The notes under the pieces: generated by a model
Seen by the model: only the letters and a program-made list of their open reading frames with translations
What the model was told of the DNA's origin: nothing
The model's database searches: none
Assembly: GCA_964405405.1 (NCBI GenBank)
Contig: CAYONT010000014.1
Coordinates: 1-44,117 of the forward strand
Length of the DNA stretch: 44,117 nucleotides
Reading direction: 5' to 3'
DNA from: CAMCYM01 sp964405405
GTDB lineage: Bacteria > Bacteroidota > Bacteroidia > Flavobacteriales_D > Sanyastnellaceae
Part shown: in pieces, positions 32,157 through 40,229 of the stretch
Layout: the number at the start of each line of letters is the position of its first letter
Numbering within the stretch: the stretch's first letter is position 1
Position numbers and translations under genes: made by a program

Positions 32157-33957
32157 CCTCGGGTCGAAAATGGGCCGCCAGGGCCGCCACCACCCGCGGC
32201 GATACAACCTCCCCCCATGCCTCCGGAGTCGCCTGACGCACCGCCTGGACCGTCTTGAAATGCTGGAGCAACTTGCGCCGCGTCGCTGGTCCTACCCCGG
32301 GAACATCGTCCAACGCCGACCGCAGCGCCGCCTTGCTCCGCCGTTGCCGGTGGTGCGCCAATGAAAACCGGTGCGCCTCGTTCCGCAGTTGCTGGATGAG
32401 CCGCAGCGTGCTCGACCGTTTGTCCAAGTAGATCGGCACCGAATCCCCCGGATAGTAAATTTCCTCCAACCTCTTCGCGATCCCGATCACCGCCACCTGA
32501 CCCCGTATCCCCAATTCCTCCAGCGCTTCGAGCGCATGCGACAACTGCCCCTTCCCCCCGTCGATGATGACCAGTTGCGGCAAAGCTGCCCCCTCCTCCA
32601 ACAGCCGGCTGTAGCGCCGCAACACCACCTCCCGCATCGACGCAAAGTCATCCGGTCCCGTCACCGTTTGGATGTTGAACTTGCGGTAATCCTCCTTCGC
32701 CGGCTTCCCATTGCGAAACACCACACAAGCAGAAGCCGGATGGGTTCCGTGGATGTTCGAATTGTCGAAGCACTCGATGTGCGTGGGCGGCAAGGCCAAA
32801 CGCAAATCCAACCGCGCCGTCTCCAACAAGCGTGCCGTGGCCTGCTCGGGGTCCGTCTGCTCCAGCTGTTTCTGCCGGTCCGCGCGGGTGGACTGCGCAT
32901 TCTTCTCCGAGAGTTCGATGAGCCGCCGCTTGTCGCCCTTCTGCGGCACCACGAACTGCACGCCCGGCACCACCGCATCGATGGCGAAGGGCGTGAAGAT
33001 GGTGCGGGCGTCGCTCCCAAACCGATCTCGAATCAGGGGAATCGCCGCCTCCAGCACCTCTCGGTCCGTCTCGTCCAACCGCTTCCGGATCTCCGACGTG
33101 TGCCCATGCACGATGGAACCCCGGTGCACCCGGAGGAAATTCACGTAACTCGCCCGGGCATCACTCGCCACGCTAAACACCTCCACATCGTCGATGGTGG
33201 GGTGCACGATGGTGTTGCGGGATTGGAACTGGCGCATGTCCTCGAGGCGGGCCTTGAGCTGAGCGGCAGCTTCGAAACGAAAGGCCGCTGCGTGTTGGCG
33301 CATTTGGCCTTCCAAAACCCCGATGGCCTCTTGTAGGTTCCCCCGGAGGATGTGGCGGATGGCCTGGATGTTTTCGTCGTAGCTGGGCGCGGTCTGGTGG
33401 CCCACACACGGTGCGAGGCAGTTGCCCACGTGGTACTCCAAGCACACCCGGAACTTGCCCGCCGCGATGTTCTCAGGGCTCAAAACGAGGTTGCAGGTGC
33501 GGATGGGGTAGAGCTTGCGGCACAGGTCCAGCACCGCGTGCATGGAACGTCCACTTGTGAAAGGACCGAAGTATTCACCGCCATCCTTCTGGTAGCGTCG
33601 GGTCGGAATCACACGCGGAAACGGCTCCTTGCGGATGACCACGTACGGGTACGTCTTGTCGTCCTTGAGCTGAATGTTGTAGAACGGCTTGTGCTCCTTG
33701 ATGAGGCTGTTCTCCAGCAGCAGCGCGTCGTTTTCGGTAGGCGTGACCATCCACCGGACGTCGGCGATGCGGGCGACGAGCAGTCGGGTCTTGAAGTGCT
33801 GTTGGGCCTGCGCCGTGAAGTAGCTACTGACCCGCTTTTTGAGGTCCTTCGCTTTGCCGACGTACAGCAGGCGCCCTTCGGCATCGAAGTGCTGATAAAC
33901 GCCGGGCTCATGGGGCAAACGGCGGAGCAAGTCCGTGAGGTGTTGGGCCTTTTTCAT
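32122..33957 (-). CDS. uvrC: Excinuclease ABC subunit C
   Basis: A 611-residue nuclease subunit that makes both incisions in nucleotide excision repair. The N-terminal GIY-YIG domain has PGVYQHFDAEGRLLYVGKAK; the Cys-containing CxxC-like region LEYHVGNCLAPCVG follows; the UVR helices (about residues 200-240), the RNase H-like part with HIECFDNSNIHGT and FRNGKPAKEDYRKF, LPQLVIIDGGKGQL, and a C-terminal helix-hairpin-helix (DDVPGVGPATRRKLLQHF) complete it. Length normal. Start ATG 33957 is 74 bp from the divergent epimerase ATG; a weak TAGATTGC box (33971-33978, minus) lies 13 nt upstream. Confidence 0.97.
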   Translation of the reverse strand: MKKAQHLTDLLRRLPHEPGVYQHFDAEGRLLYVGKAKDLKKRVSSYFTAQAQQHFKTRLLVARIADVRWMVTPTENDALLLENSLIKEHKPFYNIQLKDDKTYPYVVIRKEPFPRVIPTRRYQKDGGEYFGPFTSGRSMHAVLDLCRKLYPIRTCNLVLSPENIAAGKFRVCLEYHVGNCLAPCVGHQTAPSYDENIQAIRHILRGNLQEAIGVLEGQMRQHAAAFRFEAAAQLKARLEDMRQFQSRNTIVHPTIDDVEVFSVASDARASYVNFLRVHRGSIVHGHTSEIRKRLDETDREVLEAAIPLIRDRFGSDARTIFTPFAIDAVVPGVQFVVPQKGDKRRLIELSEKNAQSTRADRQKQLEQTDPEQATARLLETARLDLRLALPPTHIECFDNSNIHGTHPASACVVFRNGKPAKEDYRKFNIQTVTGPDDFASMREVVLRRYSRLLEEGAALPQLVIIDGGKGQLSHALEALEELGIRGQVAVIGIAKRLEEIYYPGDSVPIYLDKRSSTLRLIQQLRNEAHRFSLAHHRQRRSKAALRSALDDVPGVGPATRRKLLQHFKTVQAVRQATPEAWGEVVSPRVVAALAAHFRPEVSRETGPPGPA

Positions 33958-34019
33958 CGCGGCGGGCGGCGCAATCTACTGCGGAAGCGGTTCGTTCGCA
34001 GCCGGTCTGGGGTGTGCAC

Positions 34020-34027
34020 TAACTTCG
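34020..34027 (+). promoter_or_regulatory. -7-like box 4 nt before the epimerase gene
   Basis: TAACTTCG, one mismatch from TAnnTTTG, ends 4 nt before ATG 34032. The -33 position holds TTC rather than TTG. Confidence 0.4.
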
Positions 34028-34031
34028 CTCC

Positions 34032-35057
34032 ATGATTGGACTCACGGGCGCGACGGGTTTGGTGGGGCGCTGGGTGCTGCTGGAGCTGTTGGCGCAGGGG
34101 GCCTCGGTTCGGCTGATTGCCCGACCGGAAGCGGCGCGCGGGGAGTTGCAGGAATTCCTGGCGGTCCGGGGTTGGGGAGGTGCAGAGGCCGCAGGCCAAA
34201 TCCACTGGCAAACAGCTTCGCTGGAGGACGGGGCTTCGCTGGAGGACGCGGTCCGTGGGTGTCATCGGGTCATCCACTGCGCAGCTTGGGTGTCGTTCCA
34301 TCACCGGGACGCAGCGAAGATGTACCGGATCAACCGGGAGGGGACGGGGCATCTGGTGAATGCGATGCTTCACGAGGGGGTGCCGGAGTTGGTCCATGTG
34401 AGCTCGGTGGCAGCACTGGGGCGGAGTCCGGAGGGGGTGACGGATGAGGAGTCGCCCTTTGAGGACGGTCCGGGGGTCTCCCACTATGCCCGCTCGAAGT
34501 TCGGGGCGGAGCTGGAGGCTTGGCGAGGCCAAGAGGAGGGACTGCGGGTCGTGGTCCTGAACCCGGGCGTCATCCTCGGCGCGGGCGACTTCGGCCGCAG
34601 CTCCGCGGCGCTCTTCGACCGCGTCCACCGCGGTCTCCCGTTCTACCCCCTGGGATCCAACGGCTACGTCGCCGTTCAGGACGTGGCCCGCGCCGCACAC
34701 CTGCTCCCCGCGTCCGGCGCTTGGGGAGAGCGCTTCATCCTGGTATCGGAACAGGTCCCCCACCGGGCCGTGCTGAACCAGCTGGCCCGGGCCCTGGGTC
34801 GACCGGCCCCTCGGTACGCCTTGCCTCCCTGGATGGCAGGGGCGCTGTGGAGATGGGGTTGGGTTCAAGAGCGGATGCTGGGGATGCGGACCTGGATGAC
34901 GCGGGAGGGTTTGGCCAACACCCACCGGAACTTCACCTACCGAACAGACAAACTGCCGCAATGGTTCGCCGCCCGGGGCATTGAATGGCAGTACACACCG
35001 TTGTCCGAAGCGATTCAAGACGCGGCCCAAACCTACCAGGCTGCCCGCATGCGCTGA
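34032..35057 (+). CDS. NAD-dependent epimerase/dehydratase (extended SDR) family protein
   Basis: A 341-residue Rossmann protein with GATGLVGRWVLLEL at the N-terminus, the active-site HVSSVAALG serine region and YARSKFGAE (Tyr and Lys of YxxxK). It resembles the dihydroflavonol-reductase-like group of extended SDRs; the substrate is unknown. Two oddities: an 18-bp tandem duplication gives ASLEDGASLED (34215-34248), and from about 34556 to 34830 the codons change from G-ending to strongly C-ending. It is monocistronic here, divergent from uvrC and convergent with the DUF4296 gene. Confidence 0.88.
   Translation: MIGLTGATGLVGRWVLLELLAQGASVRLIARPEAARGELQEFLAVRGWGGAEAAGQIHWQTASLEDGASLEDAVRGCHRVIHCAAWVSFHHRDAAKMYRINREGTGHLVNAMLHEGVPELVHVSSVAALGRSPEGVTDEESPFEDGPGVSHYARSKFGAELEAWRGQEEGLRVVVLNPGVILGAGDFGRSSAALFDRVHRGLPFYPLGSNGYVAVQDVARAAHLLPASGAWGERFILVSEQVPHRAVLNQLARALGRPAPRYALPPWMAGALWRWGWVQERMLGMRTWMTREGLANTHRNFTYRTDKLPQWFAARGIEWQYTPLSEAIQDAAQTYQAARMR
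34215..34248 (+). repeat. 18-bp tandem duplication within the epimerase gene
   Basis: The 16-bp core GCTTCGCTGGAGGACG occurs at 34215-34230 and 34233-34248, period 18, duplicating six residues (ASLEDG/ASLEDA) in a loop region without breaking the frame. Confidence 0.85.
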
Positions 35058-35079
35058 GGGGTTCGCCCCTGTGGCATCT

Positions 35080-35550
35080 TCAAGACCCTTTTTTGGGCAT
35101 GCGTTTCTGCCCCTCGGTGCGCCGCACCCGGGTCGAGTCCACGGCCACCCGCGGGGTGGGTGACATGGACTCCGGACGCACACGGCCGTTGGTCAACCCC
35201 GTTTCACGTTCCAGTTGATTCAACACCTCCGTCGTCTCCTCCAAAACCCCGACCATGGCAGCCGGATGGGCATACCACCACGCGTGGCTCCGCCAGAACA
35301 GGGAATCAGACACACCCAGCCGCTGGAACACCTCCCCATATGCTTGGCTCACCCATTTTCCAGGATCGTCTTGACCGAAATAGTGCAACTTGTAGGCAGA
35401 TTCGACGAGTTGGGTTTCCGCAAAAACCCGGACAAAGGTCTCCCGGTCCAGGACATCCTCGGGCGGGGTGGGATTCGGATCTTCTTCAGGAGCGACGCCC
35501 CAGCAGCCTGCACAGAGCAGCAAACTGGCCCACCAGACCCCTCCTTTCAT
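35080..35550 (-). CDS. DUF4296 family lipoprotein
   Basis: A 156-residue lipoprotein with lipobox LCAGC (C16), a Pro/Glu-rich linker (PEEDPNPTPPEDVLD) and a helical domain with FVRVFAETQLVESAYKLHYF and VFQRLGVSDSLFWRSHAWW, then a disordered basic tail. I assign DUF4296 from this pattern and from its place directly after pyrC, where the family sits in many Bacteroidota. Function unknown. The ATG overlaps the pyrC TGA (ATGA). Last gene of the minus-strand unit rluB-GT2-pyrC-DUF4296. Confidence 0.8.
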   Translation of the reverse strand: MKGGVWWASLLLCAGCWGVAPEEDPNPTPPEDVLDRETFVRVFAETQLVESAYKLHYFGQDDPGKWVSQAYGEVFQRLGVSDSLFWRSHAWWYAHPAAMVGVLEETTEVLNQLERETGLTNGRVRPESMSPTPRVAVDSTRVRRTEGQKRMPKKGS

Positions 35551-36878
35551 CGCGCAAACGTGAGCCGTTGACCCGCGGCGCCACAGATTTTCTCCCCATC
35601 CCAAACCCGCACCCCATTGACCCAGGTTTCCCGGATTCGGGAGGTGAATACTGCCCCCTCAAAGGGAGACCATCCGCACTTGTAAAGCAGTCCCGATCGG
35701 GTCACCTCCCAGGGTGCATGGGGTTCCACCAAGACCAAATCAGCCCACTGACCAGGAGCGATGTAACCCCGGTCCTCGATCCGGAACAGCTCCGCCACCC
35801 GGTGTGCCATCAATTCGGCGACCCGCGTCACGGGCAACACCCCTTGGTGCACCAATTCGAGCATAGCGACCAGGGCGTGCTGCACCAGTGGCCCTCCCGA
35901 GGGAGCCTGCTTGTACAATCGACCCTTCTCTTCGAGCGTGTGCGGCGCATGATCCGTCGCCACCACGTCGATGGTGCCATCGAGCAGCGCCGCGCGCAAC
36001 GCCTGCCGGTCCAGCGCCGTTTTCACCGCCGGATTCCACTTGATTCGGTTGCCCAACGTGGCATAATCCGCATCGCTGAACCACAGGTGGTGGATGCAGG
36101 CCTCCGCAGTTACCCGCTTGTCTTTCAAGGCCAAACCCGACCGAAACAACCCCAATTCCCGCGCGGTCGAGATGTGCAAAACATGCAACTGCGTCCCCCA
36201 CTTGTGGGCCATCTCCACGGCCCGGGAGGAACTGCGGTAACAAGCTTCTTCATCGCGGATCACGGGGTGCATGGAGACGGGGATGTCCTCGCCGAATCGC
36301 GCTTCCGCCGCAGCAAGTTGGGCGCGCACGGTGGCTTCGTCCTCACAGTGCACAGCCACGAGGGTGGGGCTTTCCTTGAAGATGCCTTCCAGCACTTCCG
36401 TCTGATCGACCAGCATGTTGCCAGTGGACGAACCCATGAAGACTTTGACACCACAAACGGTGCGGGGATCGGTCTTCAGCACTTCAGCAAGGTTGTCATT
36501 GGACGCCCCCATGAAGAAGGAGTAGTTGACCGGAGAGACTTCCGCTGCCCGGTCATATTTCTCCTGCAACAAACTTTGTGTCAGGGCATTGGGCACCGTG
36601 TTGGGCATCTCCATGAAGGAAGTGATGCCCCCTGCTGCTGCGGCACGCGACTCGGTAGAGATTTCGCCCTTGTGGGTCAATCCGGGCTCCCGGAAATGAA
36701 CTTGGTCGTCGATGCAGCCAGGCATCAACCAACAACCTTGGGCGTCAATGACCTCTGCTTCGGGGACCGCCAAATCACCAACAGCGACAATCTTACCTTG
36801 ATGCACCAGAACATCTGCAGTCTTGACTTCTCCGGCGTTCACCACCTGGGCTCTGGAAAAAAGTACTTTCCCGGCCAT
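35547..36878 (-). CDS. pyrC: Dihydroorotase
   Basis: A 443-residue zinc amidohydrolase closing carbamoyl-aspartate to dihydroorotate in pyrimidine synthesis. Metal ligands are visible in QVHFREPG, CGVKVFMGSSTGNM (the lysine to be carboxylated), LHVLHISTA and ATDHAPHTLEEK. The length and motifs fit the class I (AllB/PyrC type 1) dihydroorotase of Bacteroidota. It starts 12 nt after the glycosyltransferase and its TGA overlaps the DUF4296 start, so it is in an operon with no other pyrimidine gene in sight. Confidence 0.94.
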   Translation of the reverse strand: MAGKVLFSRAQVVNAGEVKTADVLVHQGKIVAVGDLAVPEAEVIDAQGCWLMPGCIDDQVHFREPGLTHKGEISTESRAAAAGGITSFMEMPNTVPNALTQSLLQEKYDRAAEVSPVNYSFFMGASNDNLAEVLKTDPRTVCGVKVFMGSSTGNMLVDQTEVLEGIFKESPTLVAVHCEDEATVRAQLAAAEARFGEDIPVSMHPVIRDEEACYRSSSRAVEMAHKWGTQLHVLHISTARELGLFRSGLALKDKRVTAEACIHHLWFSDADYATLGNRIKWNPAVKTALDRQALRAALLDGTIDVVATDHAPHTLEEKGRLYKQAPSGGPLVQHALVAMLELVHQGVLPVTRVAELMAHRVAELFRIEDRGYIAPGQWADLVLVEPHAPWEVTRSGLLYKCGWSPFEGAVFTSRIRETWVNGVRVWDGEKICGAAGQRLTFAR

Positions 36879-36890
36879 CCGTCTTCAATT

Positions 36891-37628
36891 TTATTTGGGT
36901 TGAATACGCTGAAATCGCATTTGCAGCACGCCGATGACGGCTTCTTTGAAAATCCCCATGCTCATCTTGCTGGTTCCAAACTGACGATCCACGAAGGTGA
37001 TGGGAACTTCTTGAATCCGGAAGCCCAGTTGTTTTGCCGTGTGCTTCATTTCGATCTGGAAGGCATAACCCACAAACCGAATCTGCCCCAAATCCATGCG
37101 CTCCAGCACGGCACGGCGGTAGCATTTGAACCCCGCCGTGCTGTCTCGGACGCCCAACCACAGGATGGCATTGACGTACCACGAGGCGAAATAGCTCATC
37201 AAAATCCGATCCCACGGCCAGTTGCTCACCCGGCCCCCCTTGATGTATCGGGAGCCGATGGCCACATCAGCACCGTCCACGCATGCTTGGCGCAAGCGAA
37301 TCAGGTCTTGTGGGTCGTGTGAGAAGTCGCAATCCATCTCAAAAATGTAGGCATAGGAACGCTCCAGTGCCCAGCGGAAGCCAGCGATGTAAGCGGTCCC
37401 CAACCCCAACTTTCCACTTCGTTCCAACAGGTGAATGCGGCCTGGATGGGCTGCCATTCCAGCCTGCACAAGTTGGGCGGTTCCATCCGGAGACCCGTCG
37501 TCCACCACCAGCACGTCCACCGGATGGGGCAAGGCCATCACCGTCTCGAGCATCCGCTCGATGTTCTCTTTTTCGTTATAAGTGGGGATGATGACCAAGC
37601 TATCATGCCCCAAACCGGCGTTTTCCAT
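36891..37628 (-). CDS. Polyprenol monophosphomannose synthase-like glycosyltransferase (GT2)
   Basis: A 245-residue GT2 enzyme resembling dolichol-phosphate mannose synthase: VIIPTYNEKENIERML, VLVVDDGSPDGTA, GKLGLGTAYIAGFRWAL, the catalytic-metal stretch EMDCDFSHDP, AIGSRYIKGG and VPITFVDRQFGTSKMS. No C-terminal membrane anchor is present, so it is the short soluble form. Expected role: making a lipid-linked sugar for envelope glycans or protein glycosylation (family knowledge). Its ATG overlaps the rluB stop (TGATG), indicating coupling. This place upstream of pyrC is conserved in Bacteroidota. Confidence 0.9.
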   Translation of the reverse strand: MENAGLGHDSLVIIPTYNEKENIERMLETVMALPHPVDVLVVDDGSPDGTAQLVQAGMAAHPGRIHLLERSGKLGLGTAYIAGFRWALERSYAYIFEMDCDFSHDPQDLIRLRQACVDGADVAIGSRYIKGGRVSNWPWDRILMSYFASWYVNAILWLGVRDSTAGFKCYRRAVLERMDLGQIRFVGYAFQIEMKHTAKQLGFRIQEVPITFVDRQFGTSKMSMGIFKEAVIGVLQMRFQRIQPK

Positions 37629-38818
37629 CAGGTGGTGGTCATGCGGAAAAGATTGACTTCCGCTTCTGTCAGTTCGCGAAAGTAACCCCGCGGAAGGTCC
37701 TTTTTTGTTAAGTGCGCGATGGTGACCCGATCAATTTTCGCAATGTGGTAACCAAAATGTTCAAATAAACGCTCCACAATGCGGCTTCGGTTGGAGATCA
37801 CTTCCAACCCGATTTGCCGTCGCTCCTCGCCCACATAGCTGATGTTTTTTGCTCGAACCATGCCCTCCTCAATGACCACGCCTTCCGCAATCTCTTCGAT
37901 GTGCCGCGGGTTCACTTTCTCCACGAGGGTGACGTGGTACAACTTTCGGATGGCATTTTTGGGGTGCAGCAGCCGTTGGGCCATCTCGTCATCGTTGGTG
38001 AGCAGCATCAGGCCGGTGGCATCCCGGTCCATTTTTCCAATGGGGGTGAGCACCTCCTTGAATTTTCCGCGCAACAAGTCCAACAAGGTGCGCTTGCCGC
38101 CGGCATCCTCCATGGCGGCAATGACCCCTTTCGGTTTGTTGATCAGGACGTAACGCTTCTTGCCCGGTCTGATTGTGTCTCCACCGACCTTGACGACGTC
38201 CCCCAATCCGACCCGGGCCCCCAGGGTGATGACCACTTCATCGTTGATGGTGACAGCACCGCTTTCGATCAATACATCTGCTTCTCGTCGGGAACAAAGA
38301 CCAGCGTTTGCGATGTAACGGTTGAGTCGCATGGGGCCGTTGGGATCAGCCGTGCGTTTGGGTGAAGAAACCTCGGGCTTGCGAGCACGGCCCGAACCCG
38401 GCCCATAGCTTGGCCGACCCGCAGGCTTAAACGGCACCGTGGAGCGCGGCTTTTCGCCGCGAGAATCCGACCTTGTGGCAGTGGCATTACCGCTTGCAGC
38501 TACGGATTTTGAGCCGCCAGCGCCACGCTTTTCCCAGGTTTTTCCCCCAGCGCCGGCCGGCCGCTTTTCCGACGACTTGCCTCCGCCAGCGCCGCGTTTT
38601 TCCCAGGTTTTTCCCCCAGCGCCGGCCGGAACTTTTCCACCGGAACGGGGAACACTGCTTCGCTCCGAGGTACCCGTTCCCTGTGCACGCGGACGTTTTT
38701 CTGAGGAACCTGCGCGCTTTTCAGAACTTCCTGAGGGTCGTGAGGCTGTGGGTCGGCTTTTTTCAGTGGAACGTCGGGTGGTCGTACCCCGCCGCCCGGA
38801 TGGCGAATCGTTGTTCAT
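37628..38818 (-). CDS. rluB: Pseudouridine synthase of the RluB/RsuA family with long disordered N-terminus
   Basis: A 396-residue protein. Residues 163-396 are a normal RsuA/RluB enzyme: S4 domain MRLNRYIANAGLCSRREADV, then the catalytic aspartate motif GKMDRDATGLMLLTND and KLYHVTLVEKVNP. Residues 1-162 are Gly/Lys/Arg/Ser-rich and disordered, with two copies of PAGAGGKTWEKRGAGG 23 residues apart. Such basic leaders are common on this enzyme in Bacteroidota and may bind rRNA. Start ATG 38818 lies 19 nt after a perfect -7 box at the edge of an assembly gap. It likely modifies 23S rRNA; rsuA-type 16S specificity cannot be excluded. Confidence 0.9.
   Translation of the reverse strand: MNNDSPSGRRGTTTRRSTEKSRPTASRPSGSSEKRAGSSEKRPRAQGTGTSERSSVPRSGGKVPAGAGGKTWEKRGAGGGKSSEKRPAGAGGKTWEKRGAGGSKSVAASGNATATRSDSRGEKPRSTVPFKPAGRPSYGPGSGRARKPEVSSPKRTADPNGPMRLNRYIANAGLCSRREADVLIESGAVTINDEVVITLGARVGLGDVVKVGGDTIRPGKKRYVLINKPKGVIAAMEDAGGKRTLLDLLRGKFKEVLTPIGKMDRDATGLMLLTNDDEMAQRLLHPKNAIRKLYHVTLVEKVNPRHIEEIAEGVVIEEGMVRAKNISYVGEERRQIGLEVISNRSRIVERLFEHFGYHIAKIDRVTIAHLTKKDLPRGYFRELTEAEVNLFRMTTT
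38514..38629 (-). repeat. Two 47-bp repeats in the rluB N-terminal region
   Basis: Near-identical 47-bp copies at 38514-38560 and 38583-38629 (offset 69 bp, three or so mismatches) encode PAGAGGKTWEKRGAGG twice. They lie in the low-complexity basic leader. Confidence 0.85.
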
Positions 38819-38837
38819 GATCTGGGCGAATTTCTTG

Positions 38838-38845
38838 CAAAGATA
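38838..38845 (-). promoter_or_regulatory. -7 box of the rluB operon
   Basis: TATCTTTG on the minus strand is a full TAnnTTTG match, 19 nt before ATG 38818. Its -33 element would fall inside the N-gap and cannot be checked. Confidence 0.55.
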
Positions 38846-38945
38846 NNNNNNNNNNNNNNNNNNNNNNNNNNNNNNNNNNNNNNNNNNNNNNNNNNNNNNN
38901 NNNNNNNNNNNNNNNNNNNNNNNNNNNNNNNNNNNNNNNNNNNNN
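38846..38945. other. Assembly gap (100 N)
   Basis: Exactly 100 N, a conventional placeholder. It removes the C-terminal part of yraN and probably the rluB -33 element. YraN proteins have about 115-120 residues and only 52 are present, so the true gap is probably longer than 150 bases (inference). Confidence 0.95.
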
Positions 38946-39103
38946 GCGCGCACCTTGACTTCCACAAACACCCAGGTCCAACGGTGCTTGCAAATCAAGT
39001 CGATTTCACAACGGCGGTAGCGCCAGTTTCGGCAAATCACTTCGTACCCGTGCGCGCGCAAGTGCTTCACAGCCAAGTCTTCCCCCCATTGGCCCCGTGC
39101 CAT
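38946..39103 (-). CDS. yraN: YraN / UPF0102 family protein, N-terminal part (cut by gap)
   Basis: The first 52 residues of a YraN protein: GQWGEDLAVKHLRAHGYEV, NWRYRRCEIDLICKH and WVFVEVKVR, the endonuclease-fold core with Glu, Asp and ExK residues. Family knowledge: a predicted Holliday-junction-resolvase-like nuclease fold, role unproven. The rest lies in the N-gap. ATG 39103 is the most likely start; an in-frame GTG further upstream would add 13 residues. It lies between the coiled-coil gene and rluB on the same strand. The 149 bp upstream (39104-39252) show nothing convincing. Confidence 0.85.
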
Positions 39104-39252
39104 CTTCGTTTGCTCTGCTGGCGCTCCCTTTCCGTTTGCCACCAGTGCGTCTCTACCTCCTGTGTCCACCATGGACCAAAGGAAACCCGCAAGTCCTTCA
39201 ACAGGACTTCCCATTTGCCTGCGAACCCTTGGGGTTTGCAGGCGTTGAAAGA

Positions 39253-40125
39253 TCAGCGGAGGACGAACTCGACAGACCCGATTCGGTTGTCACCGTCCAA
39301 GACATACGCCTTGTAGGTACCCGGAGCCATTTCCACCGCAGGTTGGAAAAAGATGCAAGCATCCAGACGTTCTCGCGTGTAGTCGATGTTTCGGCTCACG
39401 CTGACCGGGGTGCCTCCCGGTGTTTCCATCGAAGCCTCTGAGTCCGAAGAAAGCACCTTGCCATTGGCATCCACCACTTGGAGAAAAATGGCTCGCTTTC
39501 CCGTGTCAGCAATGCGGTTTTCCAACAACGAGAAGCAAACGCGAACCATGTCCGTTCGGTTCGCCCTTTTCGCCTCCCTTTGACGCCCGGAATTCACCAA
39601 TTCAAGTGGTTGGGCGGTCACGCCCGCAGCGGTCAGGATCTTGCCCGTGCTGATCATGCCCTCCATGTTCTGTTGCCGGATGAACAACTCCTGGCTTCGG
39701 GACTCTACCTCCTGCACCTGTGCGCGCATGCCCTCGTTTTCAGCCATGAGTGCTTGGTTCAGTTGGTTCAGGGAGTCGATGGTGGCCACATAACCCTTCA
39801 TGATTGTACGCAAGGTTTCTGCCTCCTTCTTCGCCTTCGACAACGAGCCCTTGTTGCCCCGAACCCGCTTCATCAACTTCTCGATTTGATCCCGCTGGTC
39901 TGCGATTTCAGCGATCATCACCTCGTTTTCCGTCTTCAGGGTGTCGTAAGAGAATTGAAGCGCTTCGAGATCTTTGAGCAATTCATCACGCTCATCGGTC
40001 AGTGCAACTTTTTCCTCCTCGATGACCTCAATGACATCCGTTTTCTGGGTGAGTTTGTAGGCCAAAACCCCACACACAATGACCAAAACGGCCACCATGG
40101 CGATGAGAATGCGTTGATTGTTCAT
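39253..40125 (-). CDS. Conserved Bacteroidota membrane-anchored coiled-coil protein
   Basis: A 290-residue protein: one N-terminal membrane helix (ILIAMVAVLVIVCGVLAYKL), a coiled coil over about residues 30-160 (EEEKVALTDERDELLKDLEAL and following), and a C-terminal globular domain with TDMVRVCFSLLENRIADTGKR, IFLQVVDANGKVL and YKAYVLDGDNRIGSVEFVLR. I know this arrangement as a widespread Bacteroidota hypothetical, without assigned function. ATG 40125 is preferred over an upstream start because it begins just before the membrane helix; a CAACTTTG box, one mismatch from consensus, lies 7 nt upstream. Monocistronic as far as can be seen. Confidence 0.75.
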   Translation of the reverse strand: MNNQRILIAMVAVLVIVCGVLAYKLTQKTDVIEVIEEEKVALTDERDELLKDLEALQFSYDTLKTENEVMIAEIADQRDQIEKLMKRVRGNKGSLSKAKKEAETLRTIMKGYVATIDSLNQLNQALMAENEGMRAQVQEVESRSQELFIRQQNMEGMISTGKILTAAGVTAQPLELVNSGRQREAKRANRTDMVRVCFSLLENRIADTGKRAIFLQVVDANGKVLSSDSEASMETPGGTPVSVSRNIDYTRERLDACIFFQPAVEMAPGTYKAYVLDGDNRIGSVEFVLR

Positions 40126-40229
40126 GCAGGCACAAAGTTGCATGACGCGAATGAAAGACCACCCTCCCGGATCATTTTTTTTCTTCGGGGTTTGCGATTG
40201 AATTCCAAGGGTTTTGACCCGAGGTGAGG

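Noticed and set aside
35160..37322. 720-codon open frame on the plus strand across pyrC and the GT2 gene
   Set aside because: Runs antisense through two confidently identified genes; composition (His, Pro, Arg, Gln rich) is typical of antisense frames.
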